Origin: Poindextera sp963706385
GTDB taxonomy: Bacteria > Pseudomonadota > Alphaproteobacteria > Caulobacterales > Caulobacteraceae
Length of the DNA: 64,000 bases
Reading direction: 5' to 3'
Assembly: GCA_963706385.1 (NCBI GenBank)
Contig: OY970153.1
Coordinates: 1,612,001 to 1,676,000 of the forward strand
This document shows, piece after piece, positions 27,401 through 35,246 of this stretch. The translations under genes were made by a program, and so were the position numbers. Position 1 is the first letter of the stretch; every line of letters starts with the position of its first letter. The notes beneath the pieces were generated by a model that was given only the letters and a program-made list of their open reading frames with translations, ran no database searches and was not told the DNA's origin.

Positions 27401-29394
27401 GTAAGGACATCCAGACCGAACCCTTCACTGTGATCGGGGTCGGCGACATGTCCGGCGACGTGTTCGGCAATGGCATGTTGCTGTCGCGGAAGATCAAGCT
27501 GATCGCCGCCTTCGACCATCGCGACATCTTTATCGACCCGGACCCCGACCCCGCGGCGTCCTTCGCCGAGCGTAAGCGGCTGTTCGCCCTGCCGCGCTCG
27601 TCCTGGGCCGACTACGACAGGGCCCTGATCTCGAAGGGCGGCGGGGTGTTTTCCCGCGGGCTGAAATCCGTGCCGCTCGGCAAACAGATCCGCGCCCTGC
27701 TGGATCTCGACGTCGAGGCCCTGACCCCCGCCGAGCTGATCCACGCGGTGCTCAAGGCCCGGGCCGAGCTGCTCTATCTGGGCGGGGTCGGCGCCTATGT
27801 GAAGGCGGCCCACGAAAGCCACGCCGACGTCGGCGACAAGGCCAACGATCCGGTGCGCGTCGACGCGGGCGAACTGCGCTGCAAGGTGGTCGGCGAGGGC
27901 GCCAATCTGGGCGTGACTCAGGCCGGGCGGATCGCCTTCGCCCGCGCGGGCGGTCGGATCAACACCGACGCGATCGACAATTCCGCTGGTGTCGACACCT
28001 CCGACCATGAGGTCAACATCAAGATCCTGACCGGCATGGCCGAGCGCGCCGGAAAGCTGAACCCCAAGCGCCGCGACCGGCTGTTGCGCTCGATGACCGA
28101 CGAGGTGGCCGCCCTGGTGCTGCGGCACAATTACGACCAGACCCTGGCGCTCAGCCTCCTGGAGCGCGAGGCGGCCGCCGAGCTTGGCCAGCACGCCCGC
28201 TTCATGGCCGAACTGGAGGCCAAGGGCCGCCTCGATCGGAAGCTCGAGGGCCTGCCCGACCCCGCGGCCCTGACGGAACTGGCCCAGGCCGGCGAAGGCC
28301 TGACCCGGCCGGAGCTGGCGGTGCTGCTGGCTTACGGCAAACTCGACCTGGACGAGGACATGCTGGCCAGCCGCGCGCCGGACGATCCCTATCTGCTCGA
28401 GACTCTGGAGCGCTATTTTCCAAAGCCGCTCGGCCAATTCAAGGATCTGATGAAGCGCCATCGGCTGCGGCGCGAGATCATCTCGACCCTGATCAGCGGC
28501 GACATCGTCAACATTTGCGGGCCCACCTTCGCCGCCCGCCTGCGCGCGGCGTCCGGCGGCGACACCGCGGCCCTGGTCGCCGGCCACCAGGCCGCCAAGC
28601 GCTTGCTGCGGATCGACGAGGCCTGGGCGGCGGTCGCGGCCCTGGATGGCCGGGTTCCCGCGACCGCCCAGATGGCCATGTTCGCCGAGCTCGCCGGGGT
28701 TCTGCGCGCCGCCACCTATTGGCTGGCGAGGCGGGTCGGTCACAAGACCGCCGGCCCGTTTCTGGGCCGAGCCATCAAGCGCGGCGCCTCCGGCCGCGCC
28801 CATTCGCCCATCCGCCAGCTGATCGTCGCCTACCGACCGGCGATGACCACCCTGCTGGCCGCCGGCCCGACGATCCTCTCGCCGCTGCAGAGGCAAGCGG
28901 CCGAGCAGCGCGCGAAGGGCTTCGCCGACGCCGGCGCGCCGGGCGATGTCGCCGCGGCGGTGGCGGCGCTCCGTCCGCTGATCACCGCGGCGGACATCGG
29001 CGACCTGGCGAGCGTGGCAGGCCGGCCGGTGAGCGCGGTGGCGCGGGTCTACCACCAGGCCGGGGCCGTCTTCGGCTTCGACCAGGCGCGGGCGGCGGCC
29101 GGCGGCTTGGCCGCGGGCGACGACTTCGAGCGGCTGGCGCTGCGCCGCCTGACCGAGGACCTGTATCAACAGCAATCGGCGCTGACCCGGACCATGCTGA
29201 AGGACGCCCGCGCGATCCGCACCGCCGAGGACGCGCAAGGCCTGGCGGCCGACTGGACCGCCGCGCGCGAAGCCCCGGCCGCGGCGGTCCACGCCGTGCT
29301 GCGGGCGATCGAGGCGGCGGCGGAGCCCTGGAGCTTCGCCAAGCTGACCATCGTCAACGCCGCGCTGCGCGAACTGGTCGCCTCGGCCCGCTGA
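24469..29394 (+). CDS. gdhZ: NAD-specific glutamate dehydrogenase, large (L-180-like) type
   Basis: This giant enzyme of 1641 residues has the length of the large NAD-GDH family. It deaminates glutamate to 2-oxoglutarate in the cytoplasm. A long N-terminal regulatory region precedes the catalytic domain, whose core is ARGGLRWSDRRDDFRTEV followed by VKNAVIVPVGSKGGF; the lysines at about 845 and 855 match the glutamate-binding/catalytic lysines. The NAD domain includes GVGDMSGDVFGNGML. In Caulobacter, GdhZ also modulates FtsZ during division. ATG 24469 has GGAG eight bases upstream, whereas the frame opens at 24403. It appears monocistronic. Confidence 0.96.
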   Translation: MSADSANPTLAEDPLAEAFARDLGRADGGAGLSASEAAFLAQVREDYVPEELPGLTLAELAANLVDFWRFAGRRAGPGPAMRIVAALGAAGQGIDRLDIVQNDSPFLVDSVMGEIADAGVFVRAMFHGMVDVARDAAGRRRADGPVRRKSMIQVMLDSLGAERAADLIARLGETLADVRAAVGDYPAMLALMDRAAEEIQAAAPAVTAEALEEYIAFLRWVRADHFILLGARLYDYPRTADGGYAADEPLYQPQDSLGVLRDPERRVLRRESEPAVLNPQLRRHLERDPPLVVAKSNLRSRVHRRGHMDYVGVRRYGADGKPAGEIRFVGLFTSEAYDAPVYEVPLLRRKVAFVLENADKTPGGHSDRRLRNILANYPRDELFQMSEDDLLRIALGIVHLNDRPRVRLFARRDPFDRFISLLLFVPADSYDSRLIGRAGALLAEAFGGRVSAFNPSFTAGSLARVHYIIGVTPGAHPEPAIDELEARVAEVARTWPSRLEAALRADPAAHARAGELYARYQSAFPPGYRDLYDAAEALRDIALIETLAPGEPARVRACRRPEDSARRFRFKLYRPGQAAPLAAVLPILEHMGLEALVEEGFPVRAAGSEDAAAVWVHEFVLEDERGENLAFETIRAPFEAAFIAVWTGRTESDGFNRLVIELGVSWREAALVRALARYRQQSGLDPSQAVQQAALRDHPAVSRLILQLFEAKFDPASGADRAARLEAAKTIEAAIVQALRAVESLDADRVLRRIANLVGALVRTNYYQTGPDGEPKAYISFKIASRELEDLPAPKPFREIFVWAPHVEGVHLRFGPVARGGLRWSDRRDDFRTEVLGLVKAQQVKNAVIVPVGSKGGFYPKQLPRGAAPEAVTAEAVRAYRTFLCGLLDLTDNLSPSGQVIAPEQMVALDQDDPYLVVAADKGTASFSDIANAVAEDYGFWLGDAFASGGSAGYDHKAMGITARGAWEAIKRHFRELGKDIQTEPFTVIGVGDMSGDVFGNGMLLSRKIKLIAAFDHRDIFIDPDPDPAASFAERKRLFALPRSSWADYDRALISKGGGVFSRGLKSVPLGKQIRALLDLDVEALTPAELIHAVLKARAELLYLGGVGAYVKAAHESHADVGDKANDPVRVDAGELRCKVVGEGANLGVTQAGRIAFARAGGRINTDAIDNSAGVDTSDHEVNIKILTGMAERAGKLNPKRRDRLLRSMTDEVAALVLRHNYDQTLALSLLEREAAAELGQHARFMAELEAKGRLDRKLEGLPDPAALTELAQAGEGLTRPELAVLLAYGKLDLDEDMLASRAPDDPYLLETLERYFPKPLGQFKDLMKRHRLRREIISTLISGDIVNICGPTFAARLRAASGGDTAALVAGHQAAKRLLRIDEAWAAVAALDGRVPATAQMAMFAELAGVLRAATYWLARRVGHKTAGPFLGRAIKRGASGRAHSPIRQLIVAYRPAMTTLLAAGPTILSPLQRQAAEQRAKGFADAGAPGDVAAAVAALRPLITAADIGDLASVAGRPVSAVARVYHQAGAVFGFDQARAAAGGLAAGDDFERLALRRLTEDLYQQQSALTRTMLKDARAIRTAEDAQGLAADWTAAREAPAAAVHAVLRAIEAAAEPWSFAKLTIVNAALRELVASAR

Positions 29395-29435
29395 TCCGCC
29401 CGCTCCGCGGCGCGGCCAATAAAGTCATAAGGCTT

Positions 29436-29486
29436 GAGCGCGTTCTGATCGCAAAACCGGATCCACTTTTGCGGAACGCGCTCTAG
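29436..29486. repeat. Dispersed palindromic repeat, module B only
   Basis: A GAGCGCGTTC...GAACGCGCTC stem contains an inner GCAAAA...TTTTGC pair. It is one base different from the module B copies at 30707-30754 and 62206-62253. It lies 42 bases past the gdhZ stop and may fold as a transcription-end hairpin. Module A is absent here. Confidence 0.85.
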
Positions 29487-29569
29487 CATTTTTCGCTTCG
29501 GCTATCGGCCAAAGCCGTGCAGGCTCCCGCCACGGTGGCGCTAGATCACCGGGCAACGGGAGATCACTA

Positions 29570-29971
29570 ATGCACACGCTTGTCGCCCTGGTCACGCTGC
29601 TGGCCGTCATGCTGTTCACCTGGATGGGCCTGCGGGTCGGCGCCGCCAGGGCCCGGTGCGGCGTCGCGGCTCCGGCGACCACCGGCAATCCCGAGTTCGA
29701 ACGCCACTTCCGCATCCAGGCCAACACCCTGGAGGGACTGATCGCATTCCTGCCGTCGCTGTGGCTGTTCACCCTATTCGTTGGCTCCGACTACATCGCC
29801 GCGGGCCTGGGCCTGGTCTGGATCGTCGGCCGGGTGATCTACATGCTGGGCTACGCCAAGGCGGCGGAGAGCCGCGGGCTAGGCTTCGCCATCCAGGCGC
29901 TGGCGCTGTTCGCCCTGATGTTCGGCGCCCTGGGTTTCGTGATTTGGCATCTGTTCAAGCAAGGTTTCTAA
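29570..29971 (+). CDS. MAPEG family membrane protein
   Basis: This 133-residue protein has four membrane helices. The MAPEG pattern is clear: an early LLAVMLFTWMGLRVG helix, then NPEFERHFRIQANTLEG with the conserved Glu/Arg/Asn cluster, and a later GRVIYMLGYAKAAESRGLG. MAPEG proteins include microsomal glutathione transferases and eicosanoid enzymes; bacterial members are mostly of unknown substrate. ATG 29570 follows a short promoter region that begins with the palindromic repeat. Confidence 0.9.
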   Translation: MHTLVALVTLLAVMLFTWMGLRVGAARARCGVAAPATTGNPEFERHFRIQANTLEGLIAFLPSLWLFTLFVGSDYIAAGLGLVWIVGRVIYMLGYAKAAESRGLGFAIQALALFALMFGALGFVIWHLFKQGF

Positions 29972-30090
29972 ACCGCGAAACATCGGCCACATAAGCGTCA
30001 AACTTCGCGGGCGTTCTGACGCTTCTGCGCGGGGGGTTGGCGGATCCTGTCGCCGAGGGACCGGTGACGGCGTTGCAAGGAGAGGTGGGC

Positions 30091-30645
30091 ATGAAGAGAT
30101 GGATCATTGTCGCGGCGGCGCTCGCCGCGCTTGGCGGCCTCGCCGGATGCGAAACCGCCACGCCCTACCAGCCGCTCAAGCCGGAATCGGCGTCGGCCGG
30201 TGGTTATAGCGAGACCAAACTCGAACAGGACCGCTGGCGGATCACCTTCCGCGGCAACAGCATGACCTCGCGCGAGACCGTGGAGACCTATCTGCTGTAC
30301 CGCGCCGCGGAGCTGACCGTGAACCAGGGCTACGACTGGTTCGAGACCGTCGAGCGCAAGACCGAGAAGCATTCCGAGACCTACGTCGAGCCGATCGGGC
30401 CCTACGGCTACGGCTGGCGGCCCTATTGGCGCTACTACGGCCGCGGGTTCGGCTGGCGCGGATGGGATCCCTACTGGGGCGATCCGTTCTGGGCCGACAG
30501 CATCGACGTGCGAGAGATCGAACGCTACGAGACCTCGGCCGAGATCATCATGCGCCACGGCCCCAAGCCGGCCGGCGACAAGCACGCCTTCGACGCCCGC
30601 GACGTGATGTCAAACCTGGCGAGCAAGATCGTCAAGCCGAGCTAG
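30091..30645 (+). CDS. Outer-membrane-type lipoprotein, CC0125/CC1285 family
   Basis: The product has 184 residues. The signal peptide ends in the lipobox LAGC, with the lipidated cysteine at residue 20. The mature part has the family core GGYSETKLEQDRWRITFRGN and SRETVETYLLYRAAELT, followed by an aromatic-rich segment full of Tyr/Trp/Gly and a C-terminal VMSNLASKIVKPS. Its function is unknown; it is a conserved Caulobacterales envelope lipoprotein. ATG 30091 has AAGGAGAG upstream. The TAG stop codon is supplied by the first bases of a dispersed repeat. Confidence 0.88.
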   Translation: MKRWIIVAAALAALGGLAGCETATPYQPLKPESASAGGYSETKLEQDRWRITFRGNSMTSRETVETYLLYRAAELTVNQGYDWFETVERKTEKHSETYVEPIGPYGYGWRPYWRYYGRGFGWRGWDPYWGDPFWADSIDVREIERYETSAEIIMRHGPKPAGDKHAFDARDVMSNLASKIVKPS

Positions 30646-30757
30646 AGCACGATGCGATCAGGCGGAATCGCCTGATCGTTGAATCGTGCTCTAAATTCAA
30701 AAGCTTGAGCGCGTTCTGATCGCAAAACCGGGTCCACTTTTGCGGAACGCGCTCTAG
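30643..30757. repeat. 115-bp composite palindromic repeat (modules A+B)
   Basis: Module A (30643-30693) is TAGAGCACGAT...ATCGTGCTCTA with an inner GATCAGGCG/CGCCTGATC stem. A short spacer containing AAAAGCTT follows, then module B (30707-30754) GAGCGCGTTC...GAACGCGCTC. The whole block is identical to 62142-62256. It overlaps the stop codon of the lipoprotein gene. It is a non-coding dispersed repeat, not a known IS. Confidence 0.9.
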
Positions 30758-30760
30758 GGA

Positions 30761-30785
30761 CCCTCCCCCCATCGAGGGGGAAGGG
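30761..30785. repeat. Short GC hairpin between lipoprotein and SDR genes
   Basis: CCCTCCCCCC and GGGGGAAGGG form an imperfect stem around ATCGA, just downstream of the SDR stop (minus strand) and right after the composite repeat. It may end the SDR transcript. There is no T-run, so rho-independent function is unsure. Confidence 0.4.
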
Positions 30786-30795
30786 CTCTGTGGCG

Positions 30796-31578
30796 TTAGC
30801 GCGGCGCCATGCGGATGGCGCCGTCGAGGCGGACGTGCTCGCCGTTGAAATAGCCGTTGGTGATCATTTCCAGCGCCAGCGAGGCGTACTCCGGCGCCTC
30901 GCCCAGCCGCTTGGGAAACGGCACCGAGGCCGACAGCGCGGCCTTCACCGCCTCGGGCGCGCCCTGCAGCAGGGGGGTGTTGAAGATCCCCGGCAGGATG
31001 GTGTTCACCCGGATGCCGTCGCCGGCCAGGTCGCGGGCGATCGGCAGGGTCATGCCGACGATGCCGCCCTTGGAGGCTGAATAGGCGGCCTGGCCCATCT
31101 GGCCGTCGACCGCCGCCACCGAAGCGGTGTTGACGATCGCGCCGCGATCGCCGTCCTCCATCGGATCCAAGGTCAGCATGCCGGCCGCCGACTTGGCGAT
31201 GCAGCGGAAAGTGCCCACCAGGTTGATCTGGATGATCAGGTTGAACGCATCCAGCGGGAAGTGTCTGATCTCGCCGGTCTTCTTGTCGCGGCTGGCGGTC
31301 TTGATCGCGTTGCCGGTGCCGGCGCAGTTGACCAGGATCCGCTCCTGGCCGATGGCCGCGCGGGCCTTGGCGAAGGCGGCGTCGACGTCTTCCTCGGAGG
31401 TCACGTTGACCTTGCAGAACACGCCGCCGACCTCCTTGGCGACGACTTCGCCCTTGGCTTCGTTCATGTCGAAGATGGCGCACCTGACGCCGCGGGCGGC
31501 CAGCGCCCGCACGGTGGCCTCGCCGAGGCCCGAAGCGCCGCCGGTCACGACGGCGGAGATGGATGAGTTGAGTTTCAT
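30796..31578 (-). CDS. SDR family 3-hydroxyacyl-CoA dehydrogenase-like (HSD10-like)
   Basis: This SDR of 260 residues has TGGASGLGEA near the N-terminus, NCAGTGNA, the catalytic NTASVAAVDGQMGQAAYSASK (Ser, Tyr, Lys all present) and LPGIFNTPLLQGAPEAVK. The layout, including FPKRLGEAPEYASLA, matches the type-2 3-hydroxyacyl-CoA dehydrogenase (HSD17B10-like) group, which oxidises 3-hydroxyacyl-CoA with NAD+ in beta-oxidation. ATG 31578 has GGAGGACC upstream. It is divergent from the lysoplasmalogenase gene. Confidence 0.9.
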   Translation of the reverse strand: MKLNSSISAVVTGGASGLGEATVRALAARGVRCAIFDMNEAKGEVVAKEVGGVFCKVNVTSEEDVDAAFAKARAAIGQERILVNCAGTGNAIKTASRDKKTGEIRHFPLDAFNLIIQINLVGTFRCIAKSAAGMLTLDPMEDGDRGAIVNTASVAAVDGQMGQAAYSASKGGIVGMTLPIARDLAGDGIRVNTILPGIFNTPLLQGAPEAVKAALSASVPFPKRLGEAPEYASLALEMITNGYFNGEHVRLDGAIRMAPR

Positions 31579-31720
31579 GGGCGGAGGTCCTCCTGGCGCA
31601 TTTCAATGTCGCGGCCGATGGGTTTGAATGTCGCGATGAGGTGGGATTTAGCCGGGATGCGCGCCAACTCCAACGCTGACCCAACGGCGCCCTGGTCAGG
31701 CGGCCGGGCGCGGGCGGGCC

Positions 31721-32359
31721 ATGGGCGCTGAAACCGCGCTCGGCGGGGTCTCGGCGATCGCGAGCATGGTCTTCGGGCTGTGGCTGGCGCGAAGGCCCGT
31801 TTCGGCCTGGCGCACCCTGGTCAAGACCGTGGCCGTTGCTTCGTTGGCGGTGCTGGCCTACGTCGCCGGCGCGCCAGCGCCGCTGACCGCCGCCCTGGTC
31901 CTGAGCGCGATCGGCGACGCCTTTCTGGCCGGCGAATCCGAGCGCTGGCTGCCGCCGGGTCTGAGCGCCTTCCTTTTGGCCCACGTCAGCTACATCTGGC
32001 TGTTCGTGCACGACGGCGGCGGGCGAGCCGCGCTGATCGCCGAGCCGGTGCGCACCCTGGGCGTGGCGGCGGCCTTCGCGGCCGGGGTGACCATGTTGGC
32101 CTGGCTCTGGCGTTCGCTGGGCGCGATGCGCGGCGCGGTCAGCGTCTACGCCATCGCCCTGTGCGCGATGACGGCGTCGAGCTTCACCCTGCCGCACCGG
32201 CTGTGGCCGGCGATGCTCGGCGCGGTCGCCTTCAACGCCTCGGACAGCCTCCTGTCGGCCGAACTGTTCAAGTCCCTGCGCGCGCCCTGGGTCTCCCACG
32301 CGGTCTGGGGTCTCTACTACGCCGCCCAGGTCCTGATCGTCTGGGCCTATCTGAGGTAG
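31721..32359 (+). CDS. Lysoplasmalogenase family (YhhN/TMEM86-like) membrane protein
   Basis: The product has 212 residues and about eight hydrophobic helices. The YhhN signature is visible as LVLSAIGDAFLA in the first half and VAFNASDSLLSAELFK in the second. Family enzymes cleave the vinyl ether of lysoplasmalogens or related lysophospholipids in the membrane; bacterial substrates are less clear. It is followed 13 bases later by the ABC ATPase gene, so the two may share a transcript. Confidence 0.85.
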   Translation: MGAETALGGVSAIASMVFGLWLARRPVSAWRTLVKTVAVASLAVLAYVAGAPAPLTAALVLSAIGDAFLAGESERWLPPGLSAFLLAHVSYIWLFVHDGGGRAALIAEPVRTLGVAAAFAAGVTMLAWLWRSLGAMRGAVSVYAIALCAMTASSFTLPHRLWPAMLGAVAFNASDSLLSAELFKSLRAPWVSHAVWGLYYAAQVLIVWAYLR

Positions 32360-32372
32360 GGCGCGGCGATCG

Positions 32373-32996
32373 ATGGACGCGACTCCCACACCCCCGGCCC
32401 TGCGCGTCCGCGATTTGCGGAGCGCCCTCGCCGGTCCGTTCGAGTTCGACCTGGAGCGCGGCGCCTGCATCGCGATCACCGGCCCGTCGGGCTCGGGCAA
32501 GAGCCTGTTCCTGCGGATGATCGCCGACCTCGACCCGAACGAGGGCGAGGTCTTCCTGAACGGCGTGGCGCGCTCGAGCATGGCCGCGCCGGCCTGGCGG
32601 CGGCAGGTGATCTACGTGCCGGCCGAATCCGGCTGGTGGGCCGAGCTGATCGCCAGCCACTTCCGCAAGGACCAGTTGGAGGCGGTCAGGACGTTGTCGG
32701 CGCGCCTGGGTCTGCCCGCCGGCATCATCGACGAGCCGGTCGCCCGGCTTTCCACCGGCGAGCGCCAGCGTCTGGCGCTGATCCGCGCCCTGGTCGCCGC
32801 CCCGCCGGTGCTGCTGTTGGACGAGCCGACCAGCGCGCTGGACGCCGCCGGCGCTCAACGCATCGAGCAGATCCTGCGCGAGCGGATGGCGGACGGGCTC
32901 GCGCTCGTGCTGACCACCCACGATCCGGCCCAGGCCGAGCGGCTGGCGGGGCGGCGCCTGACCATGGCCGCCGGGCGGCTGGAGGCCGTGGCGTGA
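32373..32996 (+). CDS. ABC transporter ATP-binding protein, FetA/YbbL-like
   Basis: This 207-residue ATPase has Walker A GPSGSGKS (37-44), the signature LSTGERQRL (126-134) and Walker B LLLDEPTSALD (147-157). It is a short, single-domain subunit. The partner permease that follows is of the UPF0014/FetB family, so together they form a FetAB-like exporter. In E. coli FetAB exports iron and helps resist oxidative stress. The stop overlaps the permease GTG start (GTGA). Confidence 0.9.
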   Translation: MDATPTPPALRVRDLRSALAGPFEFDLERGACIAITGPSGSGKSLFLRMIADLDPNEGEVFLNGVARSSMAAPAWRRQVIYVPAESGWWAELIASHFRKDQLEAVRTLSARLGLPAGIIDEPVARLSTGERQRLALIRALVAAPPVLLLDEPTSALDAAGAQRIEQILRERMADGLALVLTTHDPAQAERLAGRRLTMAAGRLEAVA

Positions 32997-33805
32997 CCGG
33001 CGCGGTGATCTCGCTGGCGCCCCAGGACCTGGCGGTCGCGGCCAGCCTGATCGTGTTCGACGCGGTTCTATCGCTGATCTTCCGGCTTGGGCTGCACTGG
33101 CGGATCGCCATCGCCAGCGTACGGATGGTGGTCCAGCTCGTCGCGATCGGCTTCGTGCTGAAATTCATCTTTGCCCTGAACAACCCGGCGGTGACGCTGC
33201 TCCTGATCGTCGTGATGGTCCTGGTCGCCGCGCGCGAGACCGCCGCGCGGCCCGAGCGGCGGTTCAAGGGGCAGACGACGCTCGCCATCGGGGCGGCCAG
33301 CGTCGCCTCGGCCACCCTGATCACCGCCCTCTTCGCCCTGACCACCGCGCTTCGGCCCCACCCCTGGTACGATCCGCGCTACGCCGTGCCGCTGGCCGGC
33401 ATCCTTCTGGGCAACATCCTCAACGCCACCAGCCTCTCGCTGGACGCCTTCCTGGGCGCGATCGCGCGCGAGCGGCCGGCGGTGGAAGCGCGGCTGACGC
33501 TGGGGGCCAGCTATTGGGAGGCGGCCACGCCGTTCGTGCGCGATGCGATCCGGCGCGGTCTGGTGCCGATCATCAACCAGATGTCGGCCGCCGGCGTCGT
33601 CACTCTGCCCGGCATCATGACCGGCCAGATCCTGGCCGGCCTCGATCCGATGGAGGCGGTGAAGTATCAGATCCTGCTGATGTTCCTGCTGGCCGGCGGC
33701 AGCGGTCTGGCGGCGGCCGGCGCGTCCTATCTGGCGGCGCTCGGCCTGACCGACGATCGCCAGCGCCTGCGCCTGGACCGGCTCACCCAGGCCCGCGCGG
33801 GGTGA
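32993..33805 (+). CDS. ABC transporter permease, FetB/UPF0014 family
   Basis: The 270-residue permease has about seven hydrophobic helices. The UPF0014 hallmarks VAARETAARPERRF, GILLGNILNATSLSLDAF and MSAAGVVTLPGIMTGQILAG are all visible. It partners the ATPase at 32373 in a FetAB-like exporter, probably moving metal ions out across the inner membrane. The GTG start at 32993 overlaps the ATPase stop, giving translational coupling. The open frame upstream of 32993 is a shadow of the ATPase gene. Confidence 0.9.
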   Translation: MTGAVISLAPQDLAVAASLIVFDAVLSLIFRLGLHWRIAIASVRMVVQLVAIGFVLKFIFALNNPAVTLLLIVVMVLVAARETAARPERRFKGQTTLAIGAASVASATLITALFALTTALRPHPWYDPRYAVPLAGILLGNILNATSLSLDAFLGAIARERPAVEARLTLGASYWEAATPFVRDAIRRGLVPIINQMSAAGVVTLPGIMTGQILAGLDPMEAVKYQILLMFLLAGGSGLAAAGASYLAALGLTDDRQRLRLDRLTQARAG

Positions 33806-33907
33806 AGGGGTGGGGCGCACCAAGCTGTTCGGCGGAACGCCCGGGTTCGAGGGTGGGCGGAGATTCGCTTAGGGCCGGGTTCGACCCACCTCGACGGGGG
33901 CGGGTTG

Positions 33908-34423
33908 TCACTTCGCCTCCGTCTCACCGCGCCACGGCGTGAGCCGGGGTCGCCAGCGGGGAACAGCGGCGGCGTAGGCCGCAAAGTCATCGGGAAATGA
34001 GCGACGCAGCGTCGGCTCCTCGTAGGCGAGAACGAAGATGTGCGCCACGAGCCACACGCATGCGCTGTAGACCAAGAGCGGCACGCTGGCGAACACGAGG
34101 GCCTGTCCCAAGATCACGCTGATCACGGCCAGGTACATGGGGTTTCGGACCCGGCGGTAGAGGCCCGTGACGACCAGCTTGCGGGTTGGAAAGATGGGTG
34201 CGGGCGTCCCGAAACCCGAAAGGGCGAAACGCGCAAAACACTCGATGAGCGCGACGGCGCCAATAGGCATGAGCGCCGCGCCTGCCGCCCGACTGAACCA
34301 GGTCCCGAAGAACGGCGGACGGAACGCCCAATGAGACAGCCACCAGGGGACGAGGCCCACGACCGTTCCGGGCGCCGCCACTAGAAACAGCATGGTCCCG
34401 ACGATAGCCCGGGATCTCCGCAT
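33908..34423 (-). CDS. Isoprenylcysteine carboxyl methyltransferase-like membrane protein
   Basis: This membrane protein of 171 residues has about four to five helices. The ICMT/PEMT-like core is VTGLYRRVRNPMYLAVI (Arg-Asn-Pro-x-Tyr) and the C-terminal YEEPTLRRSFPDDFAAYAAA, which together form the SAM-binding region. Family members methylate isoprenylated cysteines, lipids or small molecules in the membrane; the bacterial substrate is unknown. It converges on the FetB-like gene. Confidence 0.87.
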   Translation of the reverse strand: MRRSRAIVGTMLFLVAAPGTVVGLVPWWLSHWAFRPPFFGTWFSRAAGAALMPIGAVALIECFARFALSGFGTPAPIFPTRKLVVTGLYRRVRNPMYLAVISVILGQALVFASVPLLVYSACVWLVAHIFVLAYEEPTLRRSFPDDFAAYAAAVPRWRPRLTPWRGETEAK

Positions 34424-34609
34424 CGCGCCTCCGCCTCCCCGCTACGAGATGCCGGGCGTCATCACCAGCCGAACGGCCGTTCACCACCCAGAGCGTCCCA
34501 AAGGCGTCGGCGCCAAGTGTCAAATTCCGACCACCAGAGCGCGACGGGCGCTGAGACCCGCGGTCGCTTTCGGTTGTCGCGCGCCCAGGCGAACCTCCGC
34601 TGGTCGGCG

Positions 34610-35131
34610 TCAGGTCTTCATCCGCATCTGGCCCAGGAAGTACCGCTTGCCGAGCGGCACGCCCTTGGCGCGCAGGATGTCGTAGGCCGTGGTGGCGTGG
34701 AAATAGAAGTTGGGCAGCGAGAAGGACAGGATGAAGCCCTCGGCGGTGAACGGCATCTTCATCTCGCCGAGCTGGAAGATCACGTCGCGACCCTCGAGCG
34801 CGTTGATCTCCTCGGGCTTCACCGCCTCGACCGCCTTGCGCGCATCGGCCACCATCTTCTGCAGGCCGGCGTAGTCGAGCGGCGGCGAGGCGGGCGGCGG
34901 CTGGAACAGGCCCTGCTTGATCCCTTCGAGCGCGCCGATCGAATGGTGCGCGACCGACCGGATCTGGAAACTGAACGGCAGCATGTCGGGATAGAGCCGG
35001 GTTTCGACGATCTCGCCCGGATCGATTCCCTTGTCCTTGCAGTGGGCCGCGCCGCGATCGAGAAAGCCCGACACCGCGCCCAGGATCTGCAGGTAGCTCG
35101 GGACGCTAAGGTCATAGAGTGAAATCGCCAT
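34610..35131 (-). CDS. DUF1993 family protein (DinB-like fold)
   Basis: This soluble protein of 173 residues begins MAISLYDLSVPSYLQILGAV, the DUF1993 start. It continues with LYPDMLPFSFQIRSVAHHSI and ends near NFYFHATTAYDILRAKGVPLGK. The histidines fit a DinB/YfiT-type four-helix metal site. The function is unknown. It is transcribed divergently from the alpha/beta hydrolase at 35247. Confidence 0.88.
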   Translation of the reverse strand: MAISLYDLSVPSYLQILGAVSGFLDRGAAHCKDKGIDPGEIVETRLYPDMLPFSFQIRSVAHHSIGALEGIKQGLFQPPPASPPLDYAGLQKMVADARKAVEAVKPEEINALEGRDVIFQLGEMKMPFTAEGFILSFSLPNFYFHATTAYDILRAKGVPLGKRYFLGQMRMKT

Positions 35132-35246
35132 CGCCTGACTTGCTCCTCGCCTCGCGGATTTTCGTTATCCGACGCACTAGAGGCGATGGCGCGGCGGGAC
35201 AAGGAAAATTGCCGGCCATCATCGCCACCCGACGGCCGCGAAGGCG

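Noticed and set aside
24535..29292. 1585-codon open frame on the minus strand opposite gdhZ
   Set aside because: Long antisense frames are expected in very GC-rich DNA. Its translation is Gly/Arg/Gln/Asp-rich with no domain, while the plus strand encodes a complete, recognisable glutamate dehydrogenase.
31600..31645. Direct repeat AATGTCGCG twice upstream of the SDR/lysoplasmalogenase pair as an operator
   Set aside because: The repeats are only 9 bp, not palindromic, and have no second occurrence I could find, so the evidence is too weak.
30632..32581. 649-codon minus-strand frame covering the SDR and lysoplasmalogenase
   Set aside because: It is a different frame from the real SDR and translates to low-complexity sequence.
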